From the NCBI RefSeq assembly GCF_003205835.1, contig NZ_CP029773.1:3876501-3940500 (forward strand): a stretch of DNA of 64,000 nucleotides. The letters are read 5' to 3'. Below the pieces are notes generated by a model. It was not told where the DNA came from. It was given only the letters and a program-made list of their open reading frames with translations, and did no database searches. This stretch comes from Stenotrophomonas maltophilia. Its GTDB lineage: Bacteria; Pseudomonadota; Gammaproteobacteria; Xanthomonadales; Xanthomonadaceae. The translations under genes and the position numbers were made by a program. This document shows, in pieces, positions 29,778 through 39,297 of the stretch (position 1 is its first letter; each line of letters begins with the position of its first letter).

Positions 29778-32700
29778 ATGTCCTCGATGAGCCGCCGCCA
29801 GTTCCTGAAAGTGACCGGGACAACCCTGGTCGGCTCCAGCCTGGCACTGATGGGCTTCGCGCCCGGCATCGCGCTCGCGGAGGTTCGGCAATACAAGCTG
29901 ACCCGCGCGACCGAGACCCGCAACACCTGTACATACTGTTCGGTGGCCTGCGGCATCCTGATGTACAGCCTCGGCGACGGCGCCAAGAACGCCGAGCCGA
30001 GCATCTTCCATATCGAGGGCGACCCGGACCATCCGGTCAACCGCGGCACGCTGTGCCCGAAGGGTGCCGGCCTGGCCGACATCATCCACAGCAAGTCGCG
30101 CCTGCTCTACCCCGAGTACCGCGCACCGGGCTCGAACGAGTGGAAGCGGCTGAGCTGGGACGATGCGCTGGACCGCATCGCGCGGCTGATGAAGGAAGAC
30201 CGCGATGCCAACTTCGTGCAGAAGAACGAAGCCGGGCAGACGGTCAACCGCTGGCTGACCACCGGCATGCTGGCCGCCTCGGCCACCAGCAATGAAACCG
30301 CGGTGCTGACCCACAAGGTCGTCCGCTCCCTTGGCATGTTGGCATTCGACAACCAGGCACGTGTCTGACACGGCCCGACGGTGGCAGGTCTTGCCCCGAC
30401 GCTAGGCCGTGGTGCGATGACGAATCACTGGGTCGACATCAAGAATGCCGACCTGATCCTGATCATGGGTGGCAATGCCGCCGAGGCACACCCGTGCGGG
30501 TTCAAATGGGTGACCGAGGCGAAGGCACACAACAAGGCCCGACTGATCGTGGTCGATCCGCGCTTCAACCGCTCGGCCGCGGTGGCCGACGTGTATGCGC
30601 CGATCCGTACCGGCACCGACATCGTGTTCCTGGGCGGCCTGATCAACTACCTGTTGACCGAGGACCGCATCCAGCACGAGTACGTGCTGAACTACACCGA
30701 CATGTCGTTCCTGGTGAAGGACGAGTTCGCCTTCAAGGACGGCCTGTATTCGGGCTACAACGAAGATAAGCGCAGCTACGACCGCTCCAGCTGGGACTAC
30801 GCCTACGGTGGCGATGGCTTCGTGCGCAGCGACCCGACGCTGAAGGACCCGCGCTGCGTCTACACCCTGCTCAAGCAGCACTACGCGCGCTACACCGTGG
30901 AGATGGTCGAACGCATCTGCGGCACGCCCGCCGACAGCATCCGCCAGGTCTGGGATATGATCGCGTCCACCGCCGGCAAGGACAAGGCGATGACCATCCT
31001 GTACGCGCTGGGTTGGACGCAGCACTCGATCGGCGCGCAGAACGTGCGCGCCGGCACCATGGTGCAGCTGCTGCTGGGCAACATCGGCGTGGCCGGCGGC
31101 GGCATGAACGCGCTGCGCGGGCATTCCAACATCCAGGGCCTGACCGACATCGGCTTGATGTCCGACCTGCTGCCCGGCTACCTGACGCTGCCGAAACAGG
31201 ACGAGCAGGACTACGACGCTTACATCGCCAAGCGCACGCAGAAGCCACTGCGCGCCAACCAGATGTCGTTCTGGCAGAACTACCCGAAGTTCCACGTCAG
31301 CCTGATGAAGTCGTGGTGGGGCGACGCCGCTACCGCCGACAACAACTGGTGCTTCGACCATCTGCCCAAGCTCGACAAGCCGTACGACATGCTGCAGGCG
31401 TACGAGCTGATGAACGAGGGCAAGATCCACGGCTACATCTGCCAGGGTTTCAACCCGCTGGCTTCGGCGCCGAACAAGGGCAAACTGATCAGTGCGTTCT
31501 CCAAGCTGAAGTTCATGGTCAGCATGGACCCGCTGGAAACCGAGACCATTGCCTTCTGGCAGAACCATGGTGCGTTGAACGACGTCGATCCGGGCACGAT
31601 CCAGACCGAAGTATTCCGCCTGCCGACCACCTCCTTCGCCGAGGAGAACGGCGCGGTGGTGAACTCCTCGCGTTGGCTGCAGTGGCACTGGAAGGGTGCC
31701 AATCCGCCGGGCGAAGCACGCAGCGACATCGAGATCATGTCCGAGCTGTTCCATCGCATCAAAGCGATGTACGAGAAGGACGGCGGTGCGTGGTGGGAGC
31801 CGGTGCGCGACCTGGCCTGGAAGTACTCCAACCCGGAACTGCCGACGCCGGAAGAACTGGCGATGGAATACAACGGCAAGGCGCTGGCCGACGTGTTCGA
31901 TCCGAAGGACCCGACCAAGCTGGTGCGCAAGGCCGGCGAGCAGCTGGCCGCGTTCGGCGACCTGCGCGACGACGGCAGCACATCCTCCGGCTGCTGGATC
32001 TACATCGGTGCCTGGGGCCCGACCGGCAACATGATGGCGCGGCGTGACAACAGTGACCCTACGGGCATCGGCAACACGCTGGGCTGGGCATGGGCATGGC
32101 CGGCCAACCGCCGCGTGATGTACAACCGCGCGTCGTGCGACGTGGCTGGCCAACCATTCGATCCGCGCCGCACGCTGCTGGCCTGGAACGGCAAGAACTG
32201 GGGCAGCGTGGACGTGCCGGACTTCAAGGCCGACGAAGATCCCGCCGGCGGCATGGGCCCGTTCATCATGAATCCGGAAGGCATCGCCCGCTTCTTCGCA
32301 AAGGCTGGCATGGCCGAGGGCCCGTTCCCGGAGCACTACGAACCGTTCGACACCCCGCTGCGCAGCAACCCGCTCAGCCCGGGGCAGGCACTGACGCTGA
32401 ACAACCCGGCGGCCCGCGTGTTCGCCAGCGATCGCGCACAGATCGGTTCGCCGGACGAGTTCCCGCATGTAGCCACAACCTACCGCCTGACCGAGCATTT
32501 CCACTTCTGGACCAAGCACGGCAAGTTGAACGCCATCATCCAGCCCGAGCAGTTCGTCGAGATCGGCGCGGCGTTGGCCGATGAGCTGGGCATCAACAAC
32601 GGCAGCCGCGTGCGGGTCAGTTCCAAGCGCGGGCATATCGAAGCGGTGGCGATGGTGACCAAGCGCATCAAGGCCCTGCAGATTGATGGCAGAACCGTGC

Positions 32701-32846
32701 ACCAGGTGGGCGTGCCGATCCACTGGGGCTTCCTCGGTGCGGCCAAGCCCGGATACATCGCCAATACGCTGACCAACGCCATCGGTGACGGCAACTCGCA
32801 GACGCCCGAATCGAAGTGCATCCTGGTCAAGGTCGAGAAGGTGTAG
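29778..32846 (+). CDS. fdnG: Formate dehydrogenase-N/O alpha subunit (selenocysteine protein; in-frame UGA at 30366-30368)
   Basis: 1022 aa if UGA at codon 197 is read as selenocysteine. Molybdopterin enzyme oxidising formate on the periplasmic side. ATG at 29778 has AGGAGA 7 nt upstream. Twin-arginine signal S-R-R-Q-F-L-K (5-11), [4Fe-4S] ligands Cys51, Cys54, Cys58, Cys93, then N-Q-A-R-V-U-H-G-P-T-V-A, identical to the E. coli FdnG selenocysteine site. The rest matches FdnG throughout ([31 protein letters not shown]). Annotation software would split it into two frames (up to 30368 and from about 30381). Whether the physiological role is FdnG- or FdoG-like cannot be told from sequence. Confidence 0.97.
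30366..30411 (+). promoter_or_regulatory. SECIS element for UGA recoding in fdnG
   Basis: Directly after the UGA, CACGGCC (30369-30375) pairs with GGCCGTG (30405-30411). The upper stem is GG, bulged U (30382), GGCA pairing with TGCC-CC, capped by the loop GGUCU (30387-30391). The bulged U and GGUC-type apical loop are the features recognised by bacterial SelB in E. coli fdhF and fdnG. Confidence 0.92.
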
Positions 32847-32856
32847 GAGACACGCC

Positions 32857-33774
32857 ATGTCACTGCAATCCCTGGACATCATCCGCCGCTCGGCCACGAC
32901 CACGCCCTCGCCGGAGGCGCGCGGTGCGCACACCGGCCAGGTCGCCAAGCTGATCGATGTGAGCAAGTGCATCGGCTGCAAGGCCTGCCAGGTCGCCTGC
33001 ATGGAGTGGAACGACCTGCGCGACGAGGTCGGCAGCTGCGTTGGCAGCTACGACAACCCACCCGACCTGAGCGAACAGTCGTGGACGGTGATGAAGTTCC
33101 GCGAGTACGAGGACGAGAAGGGCAAGCTGGAGTGGCTGATCCGCAAGGAAGGCTGCATGCACTGCAGCGACCCGGGCTGCCTGAAGGCCTGCCCGTCGCC
33201 GGGCGCGATCATCCAGTACGCCAACGGCATCGTCGACTTCCAGGAAGAGAACTGCATCGGCTGCGGCTACTGCGTGACCGGTTGCCCGTTCGACGTACCG
33301 CGCATTTCCAAGAAGGACCACAAGGCCTACAAGTGCACGCTGTGTTCGGACCGGGTGGCGGTGGGCCAGGAACCGGCCTGCGTGAAGACCTGCCCGACCG
33401 GTGCGATCACCTTCGGCAGCAAGCAGGCGATGACCGAGCATGCCGCCGGCCGCGTGGAGGACCTGAAATCGCGTGGCTACGAGAACGCCGGCCTGTACGA
33501 CCCGCAAGGCGTCGGCGGCACCCATGTGATGTACGTGCTGCAGCACGTGGACAAGCCGGAACTGTATGCCGACCTGCCGAAGGACCCGCGCATCAGCCCG
33601 ATGGTGGAGGTGTGGAAGGGCGTGGCCAAGCCGCTGGGCGTGCTGGCGATTGCCGCTACCGCCTTCGCCGGCTTCCTGCATTACATCGGCATCGGCCGCA
33701 ACACGGTCAATGACGAGGAAGAAGAGGAAGCCGAGCACGAGGCGAAGAAGATCGAAGAGGAGCAGCGGCCATGA
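32857..33774 (+). CDS. fdnH: Formate dehydrogenase beta subunit (4Fe-4S electron transfer)
   Basis: 305 aa. Passes electrons from FdnG to the membrane cytochrome. ATG at 32857 follows TAGGAGACACGCC. Four ferredoxin-type Cys clusters: C38-x2-C-x2-C-x3-C ([15 protein letters not shown]), [36 protein letters not shown] and [24 protein letters not shown]. One membrane helix near the C-terminus (about 253-273) followed by a Glu/Lys-rich tail. It starts 10 bp after fdnG and overlaps fdnI by ATGA. Confidence 0.96.
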   Translation: MSLQSLDIIRRSATTTPSPEARGAHTGQVAKLIDVSKCIGCKACQVACMEWNDLRDEVGSCVGSYDNPPDLSEQSWTVMKFREYEDEKGKLEWLIRKEGCMHCSDPGCLKACPSPGAIIQYANGIVDFQEENCIGCGYCVTGCPFDVPRISKKDHKAYKCTLCSDRVAVGQEPACVKTCPTGAITFGSKQAMTEHAAGRVEDLKSRGYENAGLYDPQGVGGTHVMYVLQHVDKPELYADLPKDPRISPMVEVWKGVAKPLGVLAIAATAFAGFLHYIGIGRNTVNDEEEEEAEHEAKKIEEEQRP

Positions 33775-34418
33775 AGTACGCCCCGCACCCGCGGCAGATC
33801 ATCCGCTACCGCGCGCCGACCCGCATCAATCACTGGATTGTGGCGATCTGCTTCGTGTTGACCGCGCTGTCCGGGCTGGCGTTGTTCCACCCTGCCCTGT
33901 TCCCGCTGACCCAGTTGTTCGGTGGCGGGCCGTGGACGCGCATCCTGCATCCGTTCATCGGCCTGGCCATGGTGATCGGCTTTGCGCTGCTGGCGCTGCG
34001 GATGTGGCGTGACAACTTCCTCAGCGCCGATGACCGCGCGTGGATGCGCGGCATGCGCGATGTACTGCGCAACGAGGATGAGAAGCTGCCGCCGGTGGGC
34101 CGCTTCAATGCCGGCCAGAAGCTGCTGTTCTGGGCCATCATCGGTTGCCTGTCGGCGCTGCTGCTGACCGGCTTCGTGATCTGGCGGCAGTACTTCAGCC
34201 ACTTCTTCCCGATCGGGGTGATCCGCTTCTCGGTGCTTGCCCATGCGCTGTTCGGCTGGGTACTGGTCTGCGCGATCGTGGTGCACATCTATGCAGCGAT
34301 CTGGATCAAGGGCTCGGTGCGGGCGATGACCCAGGGCAAGGTGACCTACGGGTGGGCGTACAAGCATCACCGGCAGTGGTTCCGGGACATCCTGCGCGGG
34401 CGGCGGGAACAGGGTTAG
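33771..34418 (+). CDS. fdnI: Formate dehydrogenase gamma subunit, cytochrome b556
   Basis: 215 aa integral membrane di-haem cytochrome b that hands electrons to quinone. Four membrane segments at about 22-44, 56-77, 116-137 and 150-172. Haem-ligand histidines are visible at NHW (about 21), ILHPFIG and the fourth helix ([17 protein letters not shown]). The start overlaps fdnH by 4 bp. Completes the three-subunit enzyme. Confidence 0.95.
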   Translation: MKYAPHPRQIIRYRAPTRINHWIVAICFVLTALSGLALFHPALFPLTQLFGGGPWTRILHPFIGLAMVIGFALLALRMWRDNFLSADDRAWMRGMRDVLRNEDEKLPPVGRFNAGQKLLFWAIIGCLSALLLTGFVIWRQYFSHFFPIGVIRFSVLAHALFGWVLVCAIVVHIYAAIWIKGSVRAMTQGKVTYGWAYKHHRQWFRDILRGRREQG

Positions 34419-34485
34419 CGGCAGGGCCTGCGGCCCTGCACCCGCTTCAAGCCAAGGCAACAGCAACAGCGGCTATCCGTGGGAT

Positions 34486-34587
34486 GGCGGGGTGGGTCCG
34501 GTTGCGGGGGACGCCGTAAACCCTTCCATGGGGGCTTGGCCGCGGCATCCATGCCGCGGACACCCCCGCAACCGGACCCACCCCGCC
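34486..34587. repeat. Long hairpin element with 52-nt core, copy 2
   Basis: Arms 34486-34510 (GGCGGGGTGGGTCCGGTTGC...) and 34563-34587 are perfect 25-nt reverse complements. The 52-nt centre is nearly identical to copy 1 (AACCCTTCCATGGGGGCTTG and CGCGGCATCCATGCCGCG). The flanks GGGATGG and TTCGACAGGTTCC are also conserved. Confidence 0.9.
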
Positions 34588-34640
34588 TTCGACAGGTTCC
34601 TGCGATCTGTCGGGACGGCGTTCTGCGTTGCTGTTGGTGG

Positions 34641-34723
34641 GTGTCGACCTTGGTCGACACAATGAACACGGTAACAACCGATGGGGTCAGATCCGTTTTC
34701 CTATGGAAAACGGATCTGACCCC
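34641..34723. repeat. SMAG-like palindrome and perfect GGGGTCAGA palindrome
   Basis: GTGTCGACCTTGGTCGACAC (34641-34660, after GGTGG) and GGGGTCAGATCCGTTTTCC-TAT-GGAAAACGG... (34683-34723), the latter a perfect 19-bp stem with a 3-nt loop. Confidence 0.85.
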
Positions 34724-34807
34724 AAACATTTCAAATGGCCCGCAGTGCGCTGGACGCCAGCGCTGACAACGGCGAGGATGGAGGCTGGTTCTTCTGGCTG
34801 GCCCTGC

Positions 34808-35791
34808 ATGGCGCAACGCATCCTTGAACCCGGTGAGATCGAGACGCTGGCCTCGCGCGATGTTCCGCGCATCATCCTGCCCGATACCGCGTCGCTGTTT
34901 GCCGGACGTGCGGACCGCCTGCGCAGTCTGGCGGGACACAGTGCCATCGGTGGTTACCTGCAGCTTCTGGCGGCGCTGGCTGATGCGCAGCAGGCGCTGC
35001 TGGAGGATCTGACACCGCCGCAACGCGAGGAGCTTCAGGCACAGGCGCGTGCACAGCAGTCGAGTGCGGCGGCCGGCGCCGGGATGCCGTTGCGGCCGGC
35101 CAACACGCTTCAGCTGGATGGACGTTGGCGCGACTGGCTGCGCACGCTATGCCAGCACTGCGCTGAAGAAGCCGGGCTGCCGGCGGAAACCCGGCTGGAA
35201 CTGCAGCGCGTTGCCGCTGCCGATGACGCGTGGCTGGATGCACAAGCGCATGCGGTGCTGGAACGTGATGACGCGCCGTCGGTGGATGCGGTGGCTGCGC
35301 TGCTGGTGATGAACGCGCTGCAGGTCTACTGGGCGGTACTGGCGGACAGCTTCCGCCCCACCGACCTGAAGCCGCTGGCCGATGCACCGGGGCTGTGCCC
35401 GCTGTGCGGCACCCTGCCGGTGGTCAGCGTGGTGCAGGCGCGGCCGCCCTATGCCTCCTACCGCTACCTGTCGTGCTCGCTGTGTGCCTGCCAGTGGCAC
35501 TACGTACGCGTGCAGTGCAGCCAGTGTGGTGCCGCCGGCAAGGACATCGCCTATCGCGCCCTGGCCGATGTGGACGGCGACAGCGGCGAGGCGGTGCGCG
35601 AGAGCGCGGTCCGTGCCGAGACCTGCGACCACTGCCACAGCTACCGCAAGATCCTGTATCTGGAGAAAGACCCGTCGCTGGAGCCGTTGGCCGACGACCT
35701 CGGCACGCTGGCGCTGGACCTGCTGCTGGGCGAGGAAGGGTATGCGCGCGCCAGCCAGAATCCGCTGCTGTGGCAATCCGACGGCGAGTGA
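34808..35791 (+). CDS. fdhE: FdhE, formate dehydrogenase accessory protein
   Basis: 327 aa from ATG at 34808 (M-A-Q-R-I-L-E-P-G-E-I); an ATG at 34778 is possible, but homology to FdhE begins here. Needed for activity of respiratory formate dehydrogenases; a rubredoxin-like iron protein. Four CxxC pairs in the C-terminal half: LCPLCG, CSLCAC, QCSQCG and CDHCHS, then YLEKDPSLEPLADDLGTLALD and EEGYARASQNP, as in E. coli. It ends 4 bp before the selA ATG. Confidence 0.95.
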   Translation: MAQRILEPGEIETLASRDVPRIILPDTASLFAGRADRLRSLAGHSAIGGYLQLLAALADAQQALLEDLTPPQREELQAQARAQQSSAAAGAGMPLRPANTLQLDGRWRDWLRTLCQHCAEEAGLPAETRLELQRVAAADDAWLDAQAHAVLERDDAPSVDAVAALLVMNALQVYWAVLADSFRPTDLKPLADAPGLCPLCGTLPVVSVVQARPPYASYRYLSCSLCACQWHYVRVQCSQCGAAGKDIAYRALADVDGDSGEAVRESAVRAETCDHCHSYRKILYLEKDPSLEPLADDLGTLALDLLLGEEGYARASQNPLLWQSDGE

Positions 35792-35795
35792 GGCG

Positions 35796-37223
35796 ATGAC
35801 AGCCACGCCCCCCCCCACCCCGGCATCGGCCGCTGCCCTGCCCTCGCTGGACCGGTTGCTGCGTCTGCCTGCCTTGGCAGCACTGATCGAGGGCCACGGC
35901 CGCAGCCGTATCACCCAGCTGCTGCGTTCGCACCTGCAGGTGCTGCGCGACCGTATCAGCGCCGGCCAGCTCTCGGCCACGCAGCTGCAGGAAGCGGTTG
36001 ACGGCCCGGCGCTGGTGGCAGCAGTCGAGGTCGCACTGGCCGCTGACGCACGGCTGGATCTGCAGCCGATGTTCAATCTGACCGGCACCGTGCTGCACAC
36101 CAATCTCGGCCGCGCCTTGCTGCCGGATGCCGCCGTGCACGCGGTCACCCGCGCGATGACCGCGCCGGTGGATCTTGAATTCGACATCAGCCGCGGCCGT
36201 CGCGGCGACCGCGATGCACGGGTGCAGGCATTGATCTGCGAACTGACCGGCGCTGAAGCCGCCACTGTGGTCAACAACAATGCGGCGGCGGTCCTGCTGC
36301 TGCTCAACAGCCTGGCCAACCGTCGCGACGTGGTGGTGTCACGCGGCGAGCTGGTGGAGATCGGTGGCGCCTTCCGCATTCCCGATGTGATGCGCAGTGC
36401 CGGCGCGCGGCTGCTGGAAGTGGGCACCACCAACCGCACCCACCCCGCCGACTTCGCCAATGCCATCGGCGCGCGCACCGCGCTGCTGATGGAGGTGCAC
36501 GCCAGCAACTACGCGATCACCGGCTTCACCGCCAAGGTCGACACCGCAGCGATGGCAGCGATCGCGCACGAGCACGGCCTGCCGCTGGTGGTGGACCTGG
36601 GCAGTGGCAGCCTGTGCGATCTGGCGGCCTTCGGCCTGCCGCACGAGCCCACCGTGCAGGAAACGCTGGCGGCCGGCGCCGATCTGGTGTCGTTCAGTGG
36701 CGACAAGCTGCTGGGTGGTCCGCAGGCCGGCATCATCGCCGGCCGCGCCGACCTGATCGCGCGGATCAACCGCAACCCGCTGAAGCGGGCACTGCGCATG
36801 GACAAGATGGGCCTGGCCGCACTGGAAGCGGTGCTGGCCCTGTACCGCGAGCCGGAGCTGCTGGCACAGCGACTGCCGACCCTGCGCACCCTGTCACGCA
36901 CGCAGGAGGACCTCGACGTGCAGGCTCAGCGCCTGCTGCAGCCGATGCGTTCCGTGCTCGCGGCCGACTACGATCTTGAACGGTCACCAATGCAGAGCCA
37001 GATCGGCAGCGGCGCCCAGCCACAGGCGCAGCTGGCCAGCGCCGGACTGCGCATTACCAGCGCGCGCCGTGGCGGACTGGATCGCCTGGCCAAGCGCTTG
37101 CGTCAGCTGCCGCGGCCCGTGCTGGGCCGCATTGCCGATGACGCGCTGTGGCTGGACCTGCGCTGCCTGGAACCGGCCGACGAAGCCGACTTCCTCGCCC
37201 AGTGGAGCGCGCTGCAGGCATGA
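35796..37223 (+). CDS. selA: L-seryl-tRNA(Sec) selenium transferase
   Basis: 475 aa (E. coli 463). PLP enzyme converting Ser-tRNA-Sec to Sec-tRNA-Sec. PLP lysine Lys304 in SFSGDKLLGGPQAG; other motifs are NLTGTVLHTNLGRALL, NNNAAAVLLLLN, VSRGELVEIGGAFRIPDVM. ATG at 35796 follows GTGAGGCG. Codons 5-7 contain a run of nine C (35808-35816, T-P-P-P-T-P), a possible slippage site. It starts 4 bp after fdhE and overlaps selB by ATGA. Confidence 0.97.
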   Translation: MTATPPPTPASAAALPSLDRLLRLPALAALIEGHGRSRITQLLRSHLQVLRDRISAGQLSATQLQEAVDGPALVAAVEVALAADARLDLQPMFNLTGTVLHTNLGRALLPDAAVHAVTRAMTAPVDLEFDISRGRRGDRDARVQALICELTGAEAATVVNNNAAAVLLLLNSLANRRDVVVSRGELVEIGGAFRIPDVMRSAGARLLEVGTTNRTHPADFANAIGARTALLMEVHASNYAITGFTAKVDTAAMAAIAHEHGLPLVVDLGSGSLCDLAAFGLPHEPTVQETLAAGADLVSFSGDKLLGGPQAGIIAGRADLIARINRNPLKRALRMDKMGLAALEAVLALYREPELLAQRLPTLRTLSRTQEDLDVQAQRLLQPMRSVLAADYDLERSPMQSQIGSGAQPQAQLASAGLRITSARRGGLDRLAKRLRQLPRPVLGRIADDALWLDLRCLEPADEADFLAQWSALQA

Positions 37224-39151
37224 TCGTCGGCACCGCCGGGCATATCGACCATGGCAAGACCCGCCTGGTGCGCGCGCTGACCGGCATCGAAACCGATCGC
37301 CTGCAGGAAGAGCGAACGCGCGGTATATCGATCGAACTGGGCTACGCCTATGTCCCGGTGGAAAGCAGGGACGTCGAAGGCCCCGCCGCGACGCTGGGCT
37401 TCGTCGACGTGCCAGGCCATGAGCGCTTCGTGCACACGATGGTGGCCGGCGCCACGGGTATCGATGTCGCACTGCTGGTGATCGCTGCCGACGACGGCGT
37501 GATGCCACAGACCCGCGAGCATCTGGCCATCCTGCAGCTGCTGGGCGTGGATCGCGGCGCGGTGGCCCTGACCAAGATCGACCGTGTGGATGCGGCGCGC
37601 CTCGCCCGGGTCGAGATCGAGATTGCCGCGCTGCTGGCCGCGACACCGCTGCAGGATTCTCCTCTGTTCGCCTGCAACAGCACCGCAGCCGACGATGCCG
37701 GCATCAGCGCACTGCGTACCCAGCTGCACGCATGGGCGGCGGACGATGCCAGCACACGCCAGGCCGAGCTGCGCAGCGAACTGTTCCGCATGCCGGTGGA
37801 CCGCGTGTTCTCGCTGGCCGGCCACGGCACACTGGTAACCGGCGCGGTGCATGGCGGCATCGCCGCGGTGGGTGAGCATCTGCAGCTGATGCCAGCCGCC
37901 ACCGACGTGCGCGTGCGCAGCATCCATGCGCAGAACCAGGCCAGCGGGCACGCGATGGCTGGGCAACGCTGCGCGTTGAACCTGGCCGCCATCGCCCGCG
38001 ACGACATCCGCCGTGGCGACTGGATTGCCGATCCACGCGCGCTGCTGGCCACTACCCGCGTCGACGTGCGCCTGCGGCTGTCCGCGTTGGCCGCACCGTT
38101 GCGCGACTGGGCACCGCTGCATATTCACTGGGGCACGACGCACCGGCAGGCCCATGTAGTACTGCTGGAAGACCACGACCACGGCGATGGTCAGTTGGTG
38201 CAGCTGGTGTTCGATGCACCGGTCTGCGCGATGTGTGGCGATCGTTTCATCGCCCGTGATTCAGCAGCCACCCACACACTGGGCGGTGGCGTCGTGCTCG
38301 ATCCGGATCCTCCGCAGCGGCGTCGGCGCAGTCCTGCGCGGCTGGCCTGGCTGGGGGCACTGGAGCAGCTGGCGGCCGGTGCCGGTGTTGTCCCGCTGCT
38401 GCAGCAGGCACCTGCCGGCATTCCCCTCACCGCGCTGCAACGCTATTGCCGACGCGCCGCCGACCGCATCGACCTGCCCGAGGACGCGCGACGCATCGCG
38501 ACCCGCGATGACACAGTGATCATCCTCGCACCGCACTGGCAGGCACTGCGCGAGCAGGTGATCACCTCGCTGCGCGGCTGGCACGAGCGACGCCCGGACG
38601 AACCCGGTGTCGACAGCGGGCGCCTGCAGCGCAGTACCCTGCCCTCGCTTGCAGCGAGCCTCTGGAATGCGCTGCTGCAGAACCTGCTGGCCGATGGCAC
38701 GCTGCAGCGTGTGGGCGCGTGGTGGCGCCTGCCCGGCCATGACCATGCGCCACCGGAACGCGAACGTCTCCTGCTGGAACGCGTGCTGCCGCAACTGCAT
38801 GCCGGTGGCTTCGATCCACCGTGGGTGCGCACCCTGGCCGCCGACGTCGGTCTGGCCGAAGATGAGGTCCGCGCGGTCCTGCGCCGCGCCGCCGCACGTG
38901 GTGAACTGTTCCAGGTGGTGCCCGACCTGTTCTATGCGCCGGCCCGCATCGCCGAGCTGGCCGCGATCGTCGCGCAGCTGTCACAGGCCACCGGCACGGT
39001 GGATGCGGCGGCCTTCCGCGATGCCATCGGCCTGGGCCGCAAACGCAGCATCCAGATCTTGGAGTTCTTCAATCGCGTTGGCTACACTCGACGCGTCGGT
39101 GACCAGCATCGGCCGCGCGGCGACCTGCAGTGGAACGCAGCCCGCGACTGA
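37220..39151 (+). CDS. selB: Selenocysteine-specific elongation factor SelB
   Basis: 643 aa. EF-Tu-like GTPase that delivers Sec-tRNA to UGA next to a SECIS hairpin. Start at 37220 (M-I-V-G-T-A-G-H-I-D-H-G-K-T) coincides with the G1 motif at residues 4-14. G2/G3 regions ERTRGISIELGYA and FVDVPGHERFV, and TKID for G4. C-terminal winged-helix repeats (about 440-643), including FRDAIGLGRKRSIQILEFFNRVGYTRRVGDQHR, bind SECIS. ATGA overlap with selA; tRNA-Sec follows 24 bp later. Confidence 0.97.
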   Translation: MIVGTAGHIDHGKTRLVRALTGIETDRLQEERTRGISIELGYAYVPVESRDVEGPAATLGFVDVPGHERFVHTMVAGATGIDVALLVIAADDGVMPQTREHLAILQLLGVDRGAVALTKIDRVDAARLARVEIEIAALLAATPLQDSPLFACNSTAADDAGISALRTQLHAWAADDASTRQAELRSELFRMPVDRVFSLAGHGTLVTGAVHGGIAAVGEHLQLMPAATDVRVRSIHAQNQASGHAMAGQRCALNLAAIARDDIRRGDWIADPRALLATTRVDVRLRLSALAAPLRDWAPLHIHWGTTHRQAHVVLLEDHDHGDGQLVQLVFDAPVCAMCGDRFIARDSAATHTLGGGVVLDPDPPQRRRRSPARLAWLGALEQLAAGAGVVPLLQQAPAGIPLTALQRYCRRAADRIDLPEDARRIATRDDTVIILAPHWQALREQVITSLRGWHERRPDEPGVDSGRLQRSTLPSLAASLWNALLQNLLADGTLQRVGAWWRLPGHDHAPPERERLLLERVLPQLHAGGFDPPWVRTLAADVGLAEDEVRAVLRRAAARGELFQVVPDLFYAPARIAELAAIVAQLSQATGTVDAAAFRDAIGLGRKRSIQILEFFNRVGYTRRVGDQHRPRGDLQWNAARD

Positions 39152-39175
39152 GCCCACCGGTACCGCCGTACTTTC

Positions 39176-39271
39176 GGAAGGCATGCGCATCCGGGCATGC
39201 GGCTGGGCTTCAAACCCAGTAGGGGGCGTCGATCGTTCCCTGGTAGGTTCGACTCCTGCTGCCTTCCGCCA
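39176..39271 (+). tRNA. selC: tRNA-Sec (UCA anticodon)
   Basis: 96 nt with encoded CCA. The 8-bp acceptor stem GGAAGGCA/TGCCTTCC, anticodon UCA at 39210-39212 in CTGGGCTTCAAACCCAG, long variable arm (AGGGGGCGTCGATCGTTCCC) and TAGGTTCGACTCCTG T-arm match bacterial selenocysteine tRNA. It lies between selB and selD, so all Sec machinery is linked. Confidence 0.97.
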
Positions 39272-39297
39272 TTCGTGTTTCCGCAGGAGATGTCGGC

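Larger units (their letters stand above)
34419..34807. other. 389-bp repeat-filled gap between fdnI and fdhE
   Basis: Contains a GCAGGGCCTGCGGCCCTGC palindrome (34421-34439), the long hairpin 34486-34587, a GACAGGTTCCTGCGATCTGTC hairpin (34591-34611), a SMAG-like GTGTCGACCTTGGTCGACAC and a GGGGTCAGA palindrome. The gap splits the structural operon from fdhE-selAB, so fdhE probably has its own promoter; none is obvious. Confidence 0.7.

Noticed and set aside
30361..30381. In-frame TGA splitting the formate dehydrogenase alpha gene, looking like a nonsense mutation or two genes
   Set aside because: The context N-Q-A-R-V-TGA-H-G-P-T-V-A equals the known selenocysteine site, a SECIS hairpin follows at once, and selA/B/C/D are adjacent.
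30402..33002. Minus-strand open frame of 866 codons opposite fdnG
   Set aside because: A high-GC shadow frame with low-complexity His/Gln/Ala/Val composition, no motifs, and a strongly conserved gene on the other strand. The same applies to long antisense frames over pilM-mrcA, usher, spoT, pepP and selB.
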